Origin: Pseudobutyrivibrio sp. | Lineage (GTDB): Bacteria; Bacillota; Clostridia; Lachnospirales; Lachnospiraceae | DNA length: 64,000 nt | Assembly: GCA_024693775.1 (NCBI GenBank) | Contig: JAILKL010000076.1 | Location: forward strand, 1-64,000 | Reading direction: 5' to 3' | Shown here: positions 51,851 through 60,223 of the stretch, one piece after another | Numbering within the stretch: position 1 is the stretch's first letter | Layout of the letters: each line of letters opens with the position of its first letter | The notes under the pieces: model-generated | Databases searched by the model: none | What the model saw: the letters and a program-made list of their open reading frames with translations, nothing else | What the model was told of the DNA's origin: nothing | Position numbers and translations under genes: made by a program

Positions 51851-52936
51851 CCACATAACTTTCACATACTCTTCCTTCTTATCTCTCATGATTTCAAAGC
51901 CCTCGATTATATTATCCATGTCAAAGCTATGGGTTATGAGTTTTTCAGGGTGAATCTTTTCCTGTTTTAATCTGCTAATTACATAATGCCAGTCGTCAAA
52001 TTTATCGTGAGTAAATGAGGAATTCCAGGTTCCTGTCAGGGTTAGTTGATTTCTCAGGATTTTCCAATAGGTATTTCTAGGAAGATCCATATCTGTGTGT
52101 GGGTTACCAACTGTACAAACTGTTCCTGCAGGGGCTGCTGCATTAATTCCTGTTAGCAGGCTCTCCTGACTGCCGATGCATTCAAAGAATACGTCCGTAC
52201 CGCGGTTTTCCGTTTTTTTCATTATCCACTCTTCTGGTGTCTTTTCTCTGGCATCACAAAATCTAGATTCTTCTATATCTAGTTCTGCAGACATCTTTTT
52301 CTGCAAATCTTTATTTCCAACTACAAATACATTTTTAAAGCCCACGTCCTTTAAAAACATTGTTATCAACAAACCAATGGTGCCAAGTCCCATAACCACA
52401 ATGTTTTTCTCCATTAGCTCATGTGGCAAGGTATCGATACATTTACAAAACAGGCCCTTTAGCTGTGGCATAGCCTGTCGGATTGCGTGGACCGCTACAG
52501 CCATTGGCTCCAACATAGCGGCCTGCTGCATGGTGACATTTTCCGGAAGCTCTATAAGATTCCATTCTGGCACCAGCACATACTCTGCAAATCCACCGTC
52601 CACACGTGACCCCAAATACGAATAGTTTTTGCACATCTCATATTTCTTTTGTGCACAGCAATCACATTCCATGCAAGGGATAAGTGGAAAAACTCCCACT
52701 CTTTTGTCCTTCCATGTGGAGGACACATCCTCCCACAGATCCACAACTGTTCCCGCAAATTCATGGCCTATAATCAGTGGCATGTCATGTGCGCCATCCT
52801 TGTAAGCGCGCGGAATATCAGAGCCACAGATTCCACAGGCTCCTACCTTTATCAATACCTGCTTTTCCGCTACCTCTGGCGTGCTCACATTCTCAATTTT
52901 CAGTTTCCCTACATCGTTAAGTACAAGCGCCTTCAT
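51836..52936 (-). CDS. Zinc-dependent medium-chain dehydrogenase (TarJ/GatD-like)
   Basis: 366 residues. Catalytic zinc ligands are in CGICGSDIP (about 34-42) and GHEFAGTV. The structural zinc loop is CMECDCCAQKKYEMC (about 90-104). NAD(P) binding is GLGTIGLLITMFL (about 180). Its neighbours are an IspD-type cytidylyltransferase and a ribulose-phosphate epimerase, so reduction of ribulose 5-phosphate to ribitol 5-phosphate, as TarJ does, is the natural inference; polyol-phosphate dehydrogenases such as GatD have the same fold. It is the last gene of its operon. Confidence 0.8.
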   Translation of the reverse strand: MKALVLNDVGKLKIENVSTPEVAEKQVLIKVGACGICGSDIPRAYKDGAHDMPLIIGHEFAGTVVDLWEDVSSTWKDKRVGVFPLIPCMECDCCAQKKYEMCKNYSYLGSRVDGGFAEYVLVPEWNLIELPENVTMQQAAMLEPMAVAVHAIRQAMPQLKGLFCKCIDTLPHELMEKNIVVMGLGTIGLLITMFLKDVGFKNVFVVGNKDLQKKMSAELDIEESRFCDAREKTPEEWIMKKTENRGTDVFFECIGSQESLLTGINAAAPAGTVCTVGNPHTDMDLPRNTYWKILRNQLTLTGTWNSSFTHDKFDDWHYVISRLKQEKIHPEKLITHSFDMDNIIEGFEIMRDKKEEYVKVMWNATR

Positions 52937-52937
52937 C

Positions 52938-53633
52938 CTACCTCTTCACCATTTCCATAAACCGTGCCAAGTCACTTTTTGTAGTGATCTTGAAATTTCT
53001 TTCATCCCCATCAATCATGTGCATTTTCATGCCAGCTTTTATTGCAGGCTCTGTAGAGCCGTTTATTTTTTCTATTTCTCCTGAATCCACCAGTGCCTGG
53101 TTGGCGGCTAGGTATTTTCCAAAGACAAAGGTCTCTGGGGCCTGGCCTGCGAAAATTTCCTGGCGGTTCAAAAGAGAATCAATTGTATCTCCTGTGTGGC
53201 TGAGATACACTGTGTCCTTCATTGGAATCACCGGAATTACTCCGTCGTATCCTGGTAGCTCATCTAGGCTTCTATCTATGAGTCCCATGGTCACCAGGGG
53301 TCTGGCGGCATCGTGAACGATTACCACATCATTATCCTTTGCATATTTTTTTATATCCCTTAGGGCATTATAAATAGAAAGCTGTCTATTGGCCCCTGGG
53401 TTGGAATAGCCACGGATTTTGCTTGCAACCTCATATTTGTCGCACCAGCTTTTAATCTCACTGGTCCATTCCTCATCCGCCACAATCTGAATAGCGTCAA
53501 TGTTGCTATTTAGCTCCAGCACGCTCATGGAATAGATAATGATTGGCTTTCCGCCCACCTCGATATACTGTTTTGGCACATCCAGCCCCATTCTGGAGCC
53601 TGTCCCGCCGGACAATACAATGGCAATATTCAT
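52938..53633 (-). CDS. IspD/TarI-type cytidylyltransferase
   Basis: 231 residues: VLSGGTGSRMGLDVPKQYIEVGGKPIIIYS is the CTP-binding loop, with VIVHDAARPLVT and STEPAIKAGMKMHMIDGDERNFKITTKSDL. Family enzymes make CDP-methylerythritol (IspD) or CDP-ribitol (TarI). The close link (1 bp) to the dehydrogenase and to the epimerase upstream favours the TarI role. A housekeeping IspD role is less likely but cannot be excluded. Confidence 0.82.
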   Translation of the reverse strand: MNIAIVLSGGTGSRMGLDVPKQYIEVGGKPIIIYSMSVLELNSNIDAIQIVADEEWTSEIKSWCDKYEVASKIRGYSNPGANRQLSIYNALRDIKKYAKDNDVVIVHDAARPLVTMGLIDRSLDELPGYDGVIPVIPMKDTVYLSHTGDTIDSLLNRQEIFAGQAPETFVFGKYLAANQALVDSGEIEKINGSTEPAIKAGMKMHMIDGDERNFKITTKSDLARFMEMVKR

Positions 53634-53641
53634 AGCTTCAC

Positions 53642-54304
53642 CTATATGTTTAGCAATCTGATATCTCTAATAATGTCCTCATATCTTCTGCCTCTTCCGA
53701 AAAGAAGCGTTGTTCCTAGTACAAATCCATCTACGCCCTTTGGCGCGTAGGTGCATATTTTATCTGCTGAGCATGCACCGTCCCAGTACAGCTTGAAATT
53801 CATTTTTTCCTTTAACTCCAGGAGTCTGTCGATTTTTTGACCAACGTATGGCAAATACATTTGTCCCGCATTTCCTGGATTTACCGACATTACCAGCACC
53901 TTATCCACTATTTGCAGCATTTCCATAATGGTCTCAATACTGGTGCCCGGGTTTATGGCAATGCCTGGAGTCATGCCTGCATTTATGATCTTTTGCAGGG
54001 TCGTAGAAGGATGATACTCTGCCTCAGGGTGGATGTAGATGGTATCGCCTTTACGTAGATTATTTATGAAAATCTCGATGGTATTGTTGGGATGCTCTAC
54101 CATGAGGTGCACATCCATCGGCTTATAGGTCACCTTTGAAATATAGCTTAAATCATTTAGTGACATGGCAAAGTTTGGCACGAATCGACCATCCATAATA
54201 TCAATGTGAAATCCATCGATTCCTGCATTTTCCAAGTCATTAACTTCCCTAGCCAAATGGCCGTAGTTTGCGCACATCATTGACGCTGTTAATTCAAACT
54301 CCAT
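53642..54304 (-). CDS. rpe: Ribulose-phosphate 3-epimerase
   Basis: 220 residues with a TIM-barrel pattern: SMMCANYGHLAREVNDLENAGIDGFHIDIMDGRFVPNFAMS, VHLMVEHP and VNPGNAGQMYLP. The usual VDGG is replaced by YWDGACSA, so substrate use could differ from the central-metabolism enzyme. In this operon it would feed ribulose 5-phosphate from xylulose 5-phosphate to the dehydrogenase. Confidence 0.82.
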   Translation of the reverse strand: MEFELTASMMCANYGHLAREVNDLENAGIDGFHIDIMDGRFVPNFAMSLNDLSYISKVTYKPMDVHLMVEHPNNTIEIFINNLRKGDTIYIHPEAEYHPSTTLQKIINAGMTPGIAINPGTSIETIMEMLQIVDKVLVMSVNPGNAGQMYLPYVGQKIDRLLELKEKMNFKLYWDGACSADKICTYAPKGVDGFVLGTTLLFGRGRRYEDIIRDIRLLNI

Positions 54305-54312
54305 AGGTCCTC

Positions 54313-55674
54313 CTACTCAGCACACAACACCTCTGTGTTTTGAAGCATTATCGGTCTTTCTAAGGTTTCATATAATTGCACAATGCTACTTGGGTCGCCG
54401 TAATAGGCGTCGCTTATGATGATGGCTCTATCCATATCTGCTGTATCATCATAGATTCCCCAAGCCTCTTCTCGATACGTCTTTACGATATTTTTATATT
54501 CCTCACTGATTTCTGGCACCATGCTATCCAGTGTGGATTGAATCAATGGATGTGGGCGCCAAAGCAATGCCACATCTTCTTGGCATTCCTTGAATACCTG
54601 CAGCACATCCTTGATTTTTGCAATCATTTTGTCCTCCTGATTGAGGATTGCAACTACTCCTGTGTTGTAGAAAACAATCTTTTTCTTTGTGCCGTTTGGG
54701 CGGTAAATTATTTTCTTCCATTCTTCAGGAATTTGCTGCTCCTGATTTTTTAGTCTCTTGATCCTCTCTATTTTTGGAGAGCCGGTACCCTTTATCTTCT
54801 TATCCCAGTACTCCTCCATGTCATCACCAAATCTGGCCAGCAATATTTTCATATATGCCTTTTTCATGTTTTCAGACTGGACGATTACCTCATCTGCATT
54901 TATAACGCCCCTACTTAGAACAAAGCCTTCCAAATGCTTCATGGCATCCTCGTTATCAAGATCTGGCTCCGCCAATACGAAGTAAGGAATGTAGATTAAT
55001 TTTTCCGTAAATGTTTTTAGATGTTCTGAATAAAAGAAGCTATGAACACTGGTCACATAATTCAAATCATCATAAGGATTGTGAATGTAAATCTCATCCG
55101 GATGGGCGATGTCAAATTTGAATTCCTCAAACTTAGTAATAGGCACGTTTTCAGGAAATTGGTCCGCCTCATAATGCCACATCTTTGGGCTACCATCCGG
55201 ATTTCTATCAAAATATGGTATCGGAATTACGTAGGCCTCTGTATTTTCATCAGCCTCGGCAGTCATCCACACACTTTCAAGAGAATCCCACATGGATGCC
55301 TTGTAGGGCAGAAAAACTACCAGCTTCTTTACTTTTATATCTTCTTTGGTACTTTTTTCCACGATATTAATGGCGTGGTCTAGACGTGTTTTAGCCGAGG
55401 TACTAGACAGTCCTCGGTCTGTTTGAATCTCTTCATGAATTTCATAGAGCACCTCGCAAAACTCCTCGAGTTTCTTTACCGTAGGATGGCCCTCGCCCTC
55501 CTCATTTTCTATGAAAGTTCCGAAATCTATGGCCTTTTGTTGGCATAGCTCTAGATATTGACAAGCTCCTGGAATATCTTCATTCTTAGGATTTAAAGCC
55601 TCACAGACCCCCTCTGCGATTTTTCTAAATAAAGCAATATAGTTTTCTACCTGCTTTACCTTATATTTTCTCAT
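54313..55674 (-). CDS. CDP-glycerol/CDP-ribitol phosphotransferase-like protein
   Basis: 453 residues. The first 100 are helical. The rest resembles the GT-B-like fold of TagF/TarL polyol-phosphate polymerases: ESVWMTAEADENTEAYVIPIPYFDRNPDG, IYIPYFVLAEP, VIVQSENMKKAYMKIL, KIVFYNTGVV, WRPHPL and IISDAYYGDPSSIVQLYE. It heads the operon with the epimerase, dehydrogenase and cytidylyltransferase, so a polyol-phosphate transferase using CDP-ribitol fits. Similarity to known enzymes is partial, so the assignment is tentative. Confidence 0.65.
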   Translation of the reverse strand: MRKYKVKQVENYIALFRKIAEGVCEALNPKNEDIPGACQYLELCQQKAIDFGTFIENEEGEGHPTVKKLEEFCEVLYEIHEEIQTDRGLSSTSAKTRLDHAINIVEKSTKEDIKVKKLVVFLPYKASMWDSLESVWMTAEADENTEAYVIPIPYFDRNPDGSPKMWHYEADQFPENVPITKFEEFKFDIAHPDEIYIHNPYDDLNYVTSVHSFFYSEHLKTFTEKLIYIPYFVLAEPDLDNEDAMKHLEGFVLSRGVINADEVIVQSENMKKAYMKILLARFGDDMEEYWDKKIKGTGSPKIERIKRLKNQEQQIPEEWKKIIYRPNGTKKKIVFYNTGVVAILNQEDKMIAKIKDVLQVFKECQEDVALLWRPHPLIQSTLDSMVPEISEEYKNIVKTYREEAWGIYDDTADMDRAIIISDAYYGDPSSIVQLYETLERPIMLQNTEVLCAE

Positions 55675-55882
55675 ACAAGTCCCTCTCCATTTTTCCCATG
55701 TATGTAATAACTCCCAATTTAACTAATAATATTCTAGCGCTTTTTGTCTGAAAATTCTTCGTATTCACAGATTTTTAATTAATTGGAATCTATAAACTTA
55801 CAAAATCTCCACAAGAAAGAGTTTTTCTTTGCAAAACTCCAGCAGTGCGAGGCGGCAATTGCAGAGCTATTTCCTATAAAGT

Positions 55883-55921
55883 AAAAAAAGCACTCCCTTC
55901 TGCAATTACAGAAAGGAGTAC
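55883..55921 (-). terminator. Terminator of the GGDEF gene
   Basis: A 13-bp stem (55909-55921 with 55890-55902, two G-U pairs) with a 6-nt loop is followed by seven T on the minus strand (55883-55889). It lies 16 bp past the GGDEF stop. The remaining gap (55675-55882) has no visible gene and should hold the promoter of the four-gene operon, though I cannot single one out. Confidence 0.85.
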
Positions 55922-55936
55922 CTCTAATTATAAATT

Positions 55937-57427
55937 TTATTTATTCAGCATAAATGTAATTGTTTCTTTATACAAATCATCAAGAGAATCAACCATCAGC
56001 ACCTCGTCAGCCCCATAATCCCTAGCATGAACGCTTTGCTCCATGGTGCTGGCCACAGCCAAAATAGGAATATTGGCAAATCTTTCTCTTGTTTTCATAT
56101 ATCTCAATGTCATGTATTCAGTCTGTTCATCAACATCCATTTCGACAATCATTAGTGCAACTTTTTTATTGTACTGACTGGCAATACGCAAGGCCTCATC
56201 AGATGACGTAGCCGTCAAAATATCAAAATGCGCTGCTTCGTTAAGGAAGCAATCCTGTATTTTATCCTGATTTCCTGTGGTTACAATTATTAAAACTGGT
56301 CTGGTAGTGCATATCCTACTTTCCATTTTCCAAATTGTGCATGCATTTTTTCCAGAAATCTTTGACTCGTACAAAGCGTCATCAGCCATCTGGAACAGGC
56401 TTGCACTAGTTGTCATTCCCGTATTTATAACCGCACCAATACTTACTGAAAATGGAGTGCAATTTCCCATACTATAATCTGCCAAAAACATTTGCATAGT
56501 ACGACAACGCATTTTTAAAATAATTTCATCCTTCATATTTGGCATGAGAATAACAAACTCATCTCCGCCATATCTACCAATGATATCGTAGGATCTAAAA
56601 TTATCCTTTAAGAGTCTACCAACTCGCTCTAAAAGTAAATCCCCTGCTTCATGTCCCAGATTATCATTTACCTCTTTAAAATTATCCAAATCAAAGAAAC
56701 ATACTGCACATGTTGGATCGCTACTCTGCCTAAAATAATTCTCAACTCTCTCCATGAGAGCATCCTTATTGAGCACATGAGTCAATTTATCCAACGCGCT
56801 AACCTTGCGAATTTCTATCATGGCCAGGCCTTCACTTGAACGAATCTCCAGCATTATGTGTGCCACCAGCATTGCCACAATATATGTAACAATTACTGCA
56901 TGACAATCCTGTGCAAATACATGTACAGGTTTAAAATGATATGAAATAACCAGCGTCGTTATAGTGGCGCCCATTCCGTATATACCATATTTATAAACTC
57001 TATCTATGTATACAAATGGGAAAATAAGCATGTACATAGGAATCCAAAAAGCATCATTTTCCGGCAGAATAAATGTATCCAAAAGTATAAATATACCAGT
57101 TAGAAATGCATAGAAGATTCCACAAACCACACGGGTTTGCATATAACTCATTTCCTTTTCATGCTTCATGGTATAAGAGTTTATAAAGTAATAAACAAGA
57201 ACTAGTGGAATAATTAAAAAATCAAATATTTTAATTTGGTAATTGGGAATCAGCTTTGCCGTAAGAACAAGTACGACTATGTAGAATATAGAAAGATACA
57301 TACAAGCGCGACGAAGCATATAAAGATTTTTAATCTTTATATCCTCCGAACACTGCTTGAAATATGCTCTAATCAGATCATTATTTTCTCTATGAGTTTT
57401 AATGGATTTTATTGCCTCGTCACGCAT
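55937..57427 (-). CDS. Membrane diguanylate cyclase with C-terminal pseudo-receiver domain
   Basis: About six transmembrane helices (residues 45-205). The GGDEF domain (about 215-370) has an intact RYGGDEF active site and an RSYD inhibitory-site motif five residues ahead, so it should make cyclic di-GMP and feel product inhibition. The last 120 residues resemble a receiver domain. The usual acidic pair is VTTGN, the phosphorylation aspartate appears to be replaced (VEMDVD), and the lysine is lost, so it cannot be a normal phosphorylated receiver. Receiver at the C-terminus is an uncommon order. Length 496. Confidence 0.85.
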   Translation of the reverse strand: MRDEAIKSIKTHRENNDLIRAYFKQCSEDIKIKNLYMLRRACMYLSIFYIVVLVLTAKLIPNYQIKIFDFLIIPLVLVYYFINSYTMKHEKEMSYMQTRVVCGIFYAFLTGIFILLDTFILPENDAFWIPMYMLIFPFVYIDRVYKYGIYGMGATITTLVISYHFKPVHVFAQDCHAVIVTYIVAMLVAHIMLEIRSSEGLAMIEIRKVSALDKLTHVLNKDALMERVENYFRQSSDPTCAVCFFDLDNFKEVNDNLGHEAGDLLLERVGRLLKDNFRSYDIIGRYGGDEFVILMPNMKDEIILKMRCRTMQMFLADYSMGNCTPFSVSIGAVINTGMTTSASLFQMADDALYESKISGKNACTIWKMESRICTTRPVLIIVTTGNQDKIQDCFLNEAAHFDILTATSSDEALRIASQYNKKVALMIVEMDVDEQTEYMTLRYMKTRERFANIPILAVASTMEQSVHARDYGADEVLMVDSLDDLYKETITFMLNK

Positions 57428-57560
57428 ATAAACCTCGATTTCAACTCTTTAACTATATTCCCTTTGCCATAAGTCGTCGTTTTTAATATAGCAAACAAAT
57501 ATATCTAAATAATTGAATCTAGGTGAAAATAATGTGAACTAGAAAGTCTTTAAGTTTGAT

Positions 57561-59012
57561 TTATTTTGTTAATAAAGCAACCGTCTCTGTATGCATTGTG
57601 TGACCGAACTGGTCCACAACAGTGTACTTCTGTAGGTGATAGCCCTTGGTTTCTAGGTATTTTAGGTCACGGGCTAGTGTGGCGCTGTCGCAGCTGACAT
57701 AGACTATGCGCTGTGGTGCCATGGCTGCCATTGTATCTAGGCAGGCTGTGTCGCAGCCCTTTCTAGGTGGGTCTACCATGATAACATCTGGGCTGGTCAT
57801 CTGATCTAGAAGCTGTGAATCTGCAGCTGCATCATAGCCCTCTGCATTGATAAGCTTGGATGCTGCAGCCTTGCCACTATAAAATTCTGGAAGAATAGCC
57901 TCGGCCTCTCCGCAGAAAAATCTTGTATTTTCAAGGCTATTGATTTTAGCGTTTGCCTTGGCATTTACGATGGCCTGAGGCACTACCTCCACGCCAAATA
58001 CCATGCCGGCGCGCTTTGCCATAGAAAGTGAAATGGTGCCGATGCCACAGTAAAGGTCCCATACATTTTCTGTGCCGTGTAAATCAGCATACTCAAGGGC
58101 CCTGCTGTATAGTCGCTCCATCTGATCGTGATTGACCTGATAGAAGGAATTGGCACTGATGTCAAATGCGATAGTGTCGCCATTTGTTAGAGTGATTGTG
58201 TCGCGGATAGCGTCTTTTCCATATAATGTATGAGTCTCAAAGCCCATGATAACATTGTCGCGGCGAGTGTTTATATTTAAAACTAAGGAAGCAAGCTCTG
58301 GCTCCACTTCCTTTACATGGGAAATCAGCGAATCTACCTGTGGAAGCTTGTTGCCATTTACCACGACGCACACCATGGTCTCTCCTGTGGCCATGCCCTC
58401 ACGAATCAGAACGTGACGGATGAGGCCCTTTCCTGTGGACTCGTCATAAGGCTTTATGCCATTTTCCTTCATATAATCTATTACCGCATATACGATATCC
58501 ATGCTCTTGTTGGAGCAAATTTTGCAATCTGTTGATGGCACAATTCTGTGGCTGCGTGCGCCGTAAAATCCGGCGATAATATTACCATCTTTATCTGTGC
58601 CCACTGGCACCTGTGCCTTGTTGCGATAGCGGAATGGATCTGTCATGCCAATGATTGGCTCGTGAATTTCATTTACAAAGTCTCTGTCGTAACCGCCGAT
58701 TTTCACAAGATTGTTGGCGACGATGTTTTCCTTTATCTCCAGCTGCTTTGCGTAGTCAATCTGCATAATCTGGCAGCCTCCGCAAACTCTAGCGATGTCA
58801 CAGGCTGGCTCCACACGATGTGCCGATGGCTCGATGACTTCTTTTAGAGCTGCGAAGCAGTAGGTCTTTTTTACCTTTGTGATGATGACGTCACAAACAT
58901 CGCCAACAACTGCGTCTTTGACAAAAATGGTCACACCGTCAGTGTGACCAATTCCTGCGCCCTCTAGGGACATATCTTCAATTGTAAGTCTTACAATATC
59001 GTTTTTATTCAT
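57561..59012 (-). CDS. rlmD: 23S rRNA (uracil-5-)-methyltransferase RlmD/RumA family
   Basis: N-terminal TRAM domain (residues 1-58), then iron-sulfur cysteines CDIARVCGGCQIM (about 72-84) and CKIC. The C-terminal SAM domain has NVWDLYCGIGTISLSMA, VMVDPPRKGCDTACLDTM and the catalytic cysteine region VSCDSATLARD. At 483 residues it is a full-length RlmD/RlmCD type enzyme that makes m5U in 23S rRNA. Its ATG overlaps the stop of yhaM by one base. Confidence 0.92.
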   Translation of the reverse strand: MNKNDIVRLTIEDMSLEGAGIGHTDGVTIFVKDAVVGDVCDVIITKVKKTYCFAALKEVIEPSAHRVEPACDIARVCGGCQIMQIDYAKQLEIKENIVANNLVKIGGYDRDFVNEIHEPIIGMTDPFRYRNKAQVPVGTDKDGNIIAGFYGARSHRIVPSTDCKICSNKSMDIVYAVIDYMKENGIKPYDESTGKGLIRHVLIREGMATGETMVCVVVNGNKLPQVDSLISHVKEVEPELASLVLNINTRRDNVIMGFETHTLYGKDAIRDTITLTNGDTIAFDISANSFYQVNHDQMERLYSRALEYADLHGTENVWDLYCGIGTISLSMAKRAGMVFGVEVVPQAIVNAKANAKINSLENTRFFCGEAEAILPEFYSGKAAASKLINAEGYDAAADSQLLDQMTSPDVIMVDPPRKGCDTACLDTMAAMAPQRIVYVSCDSATLARDLKYLETKGYHLQKYTVVDQFGHTMHTETVALLTK

Positions 59013-59962
59013 TAATTCTTTCCTGTTCTACGGATGTTTGAATCTAGTAGGCGGTTGAATCCCTGCCATGTAAGATTGTTTTCCTCAACATTTTCAAGTG
59101 CCTCGTAGATAGTCTCGAGCTTTGCATCGATATTATCTGCAAATGAAAGTGCGATAGCCTCTGCGATGGCTGGCTTCTTAGGTGAGCCATACTCGAGCTC
59201 GCCATGGTGAGAAAGAATACAGTGAATGAGCTCTTTTCTCTTTACCTCTGGGAAACCAGGGATCTCGTCGATGGCTCTGTCCACCATATTTGCTCCAACG
59301 AAAATGTGGCCCAGGAGCTGTCCCTCGTCTGTGTAATCATTTCGTGGAAAATCAGAAAGCTCTCTAACCTTTCCGATGTCGTGGAAAATAGCTGCTGTGA
59401 TAAGTAAATCTCTATCAAGGAATGGATACTGTCTGCTGAAATAATCGCAGTTTGTAGCAACTGAAAGAGTGTGCTCTAAAAGTCCGCCTGTAAAACCGTG
59501 GTGAACTGACTTTGCAGCTGAGTGAGCCTTGAAAGCCTCGATAAAATCTGCATCCTCCACAAAATATTTGCGAAGCAATGTCTTCATGTATGGTGCCTGG
59601 ATGGAATTAATGAGTGAAGTCAAATCGCTCCACATAACATTAATGTCCTTTTTGCTGGATGGAATGTAATCTGCGATGTCAAACTCGCCAGCGTTTGCCT
59701 TTCTGAGGCGCTTTATATTGAACTGAAGTGCACCATTCCAGCTAGTGATATCACCAGTAACTGTGATGAAATCTAACTCATCATAATCGCTGATACCCTC
59801 GGAATCTACGTCCCAAATTTTTGCGTCAATAGTGCCTGATTTATCACAAAGAGTAAGTGACTCGAATGCCTTTCCATTCTTTGATATACCCTGTGACTTT
59901 TTCTTGCATAGGTATGTCTCTGTACCTCTGTCTCCCTCTTTGAGGGTGTTAATATATTTCAT
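59012..59962 (-). CDS. yhaM: 3'-5' exoribonuclease YhaM family
   Basis: 316 residues. An N-terminal OB-fold (about 15-85: SLTCDKSGTIDAKIWD-like) is followed by an HD domain with LLEHTLSVATNCDYF, FHDIGKVRELSDF and ILSHHGELEYGSPKKPAIAEAIALSFADNIDAK. This arrangement is characteristic of YhaM/Cbf1. It should degrade short RNA in the cytoplasm with divalent metal. It has its own promoter (60011-60039), and rlmD follows in the same transcript. Confidence 0.9.
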   Translation of the reverse strand: MKYINTLKEGDRGTETYLCKKKSQGISKNGKAFESLTLCDKSGTIDAKIWDVDSEGISDYDELDFITVTGDITSWNGALQFNIKRLRKANAGEFDIADYIPSSKKDINVMWSDLTSLINSIQAPYMKTLLRKYFVEDADFIEAFKAHSAAKSVHHGFTGGLLEHTLSVATNCDYFSRQYPFLDRDLLITAAIFHDIGKVRELSDFPRNDYTDEGQLLGHIFVGANMVDRAIDEIPGFPEVKRKELIHCILSHHGELEYGSPKKPAIAEAIALSFADNIDAKLETIYEALENVEENNLTWQGFNRLLDSNIRRTGKN

Positions 59963-59978
59963 TTAAAACTCCAATCTA

Positions 59979-59996
59979 AGCTCAATTTAATGAGCT
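59979..59996 (-). promoter_or_regulatory. Leader hairpin of yhaM
   Basis: AGCTCA and TGAGCT arms form a 6-bp hairpin with a 6-nt loop in the yhaM leader, 16 bp ahead of the start codon. It could influence translation; no T-run follows. Confidence 0.4.
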
Positions 59997-60010
59997 GAAA
60001 ACCTTATTAA

Positions 60011-60039
60011 ATTATAAGTGATAATATTCATATAATCAA
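60011..60039 (-). promoter_or_regulatory. yhaM-rlmD promoter
   Basis: On the minus strand TTGATT (60034-60039) and a consensus TATAAT (60011-60016) are exactly 17 bp apart. Transcription would begin near 60004, about 42 bases upstream of yhaM. Confidence 0.75.
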
Positions 60040-60125
60040 TGCGATAGAATAGTCGAAAATATAAATTATTTCTACTTTTTTTAGTCGTTTTCGCACTATT
60101 TATGTGATAGGATTTTCTTAGTATA

Positions 60126-60148
60126 AATTAGTTATTTTGTAACTAATT
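60126..60148. promoter_or_regulatory. Perfect inverted repeat, likely operator for the beta-galactosidase gene
   Basis: AATTAGTTA (60126-60134) and TAACTAATT (60140-60148) are perfect 9-bp arms around five bases. It lies about 75 bp ahead of the beta-galactosidase start in the divergent gap, where a repressor or activator site would be expected. It lacks a T-run, so a terminator is less likely. Confidence 0.5.
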
Positions 60149-60202
60149 ACTGAGTATCTTAGTTTAGAGTTTAGCATTTGTTTTTATTATTAAGGGGGAT
60201 TT

Positions 60203-60219
60203 GTTCAATCAATTTGAAC
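60203..60219 (+). promoter_or_regulatory. Hairpin between ribosome binding site and start codon
   Basis: AAGGGGGA (60192-60199) is the only good ribosome site but is 24 bases from the ATG at 60224. GTTCAA (60203-60208) and TTGAAC (60214-60219) form a perfect 6-bp hairpin between them. When folded, only about seven unpaired bases separate the site from the start. Alternatively it is a protein-binding palindrome. Confidence 0.5.
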
Positions 60220-60223
60220 GAAA

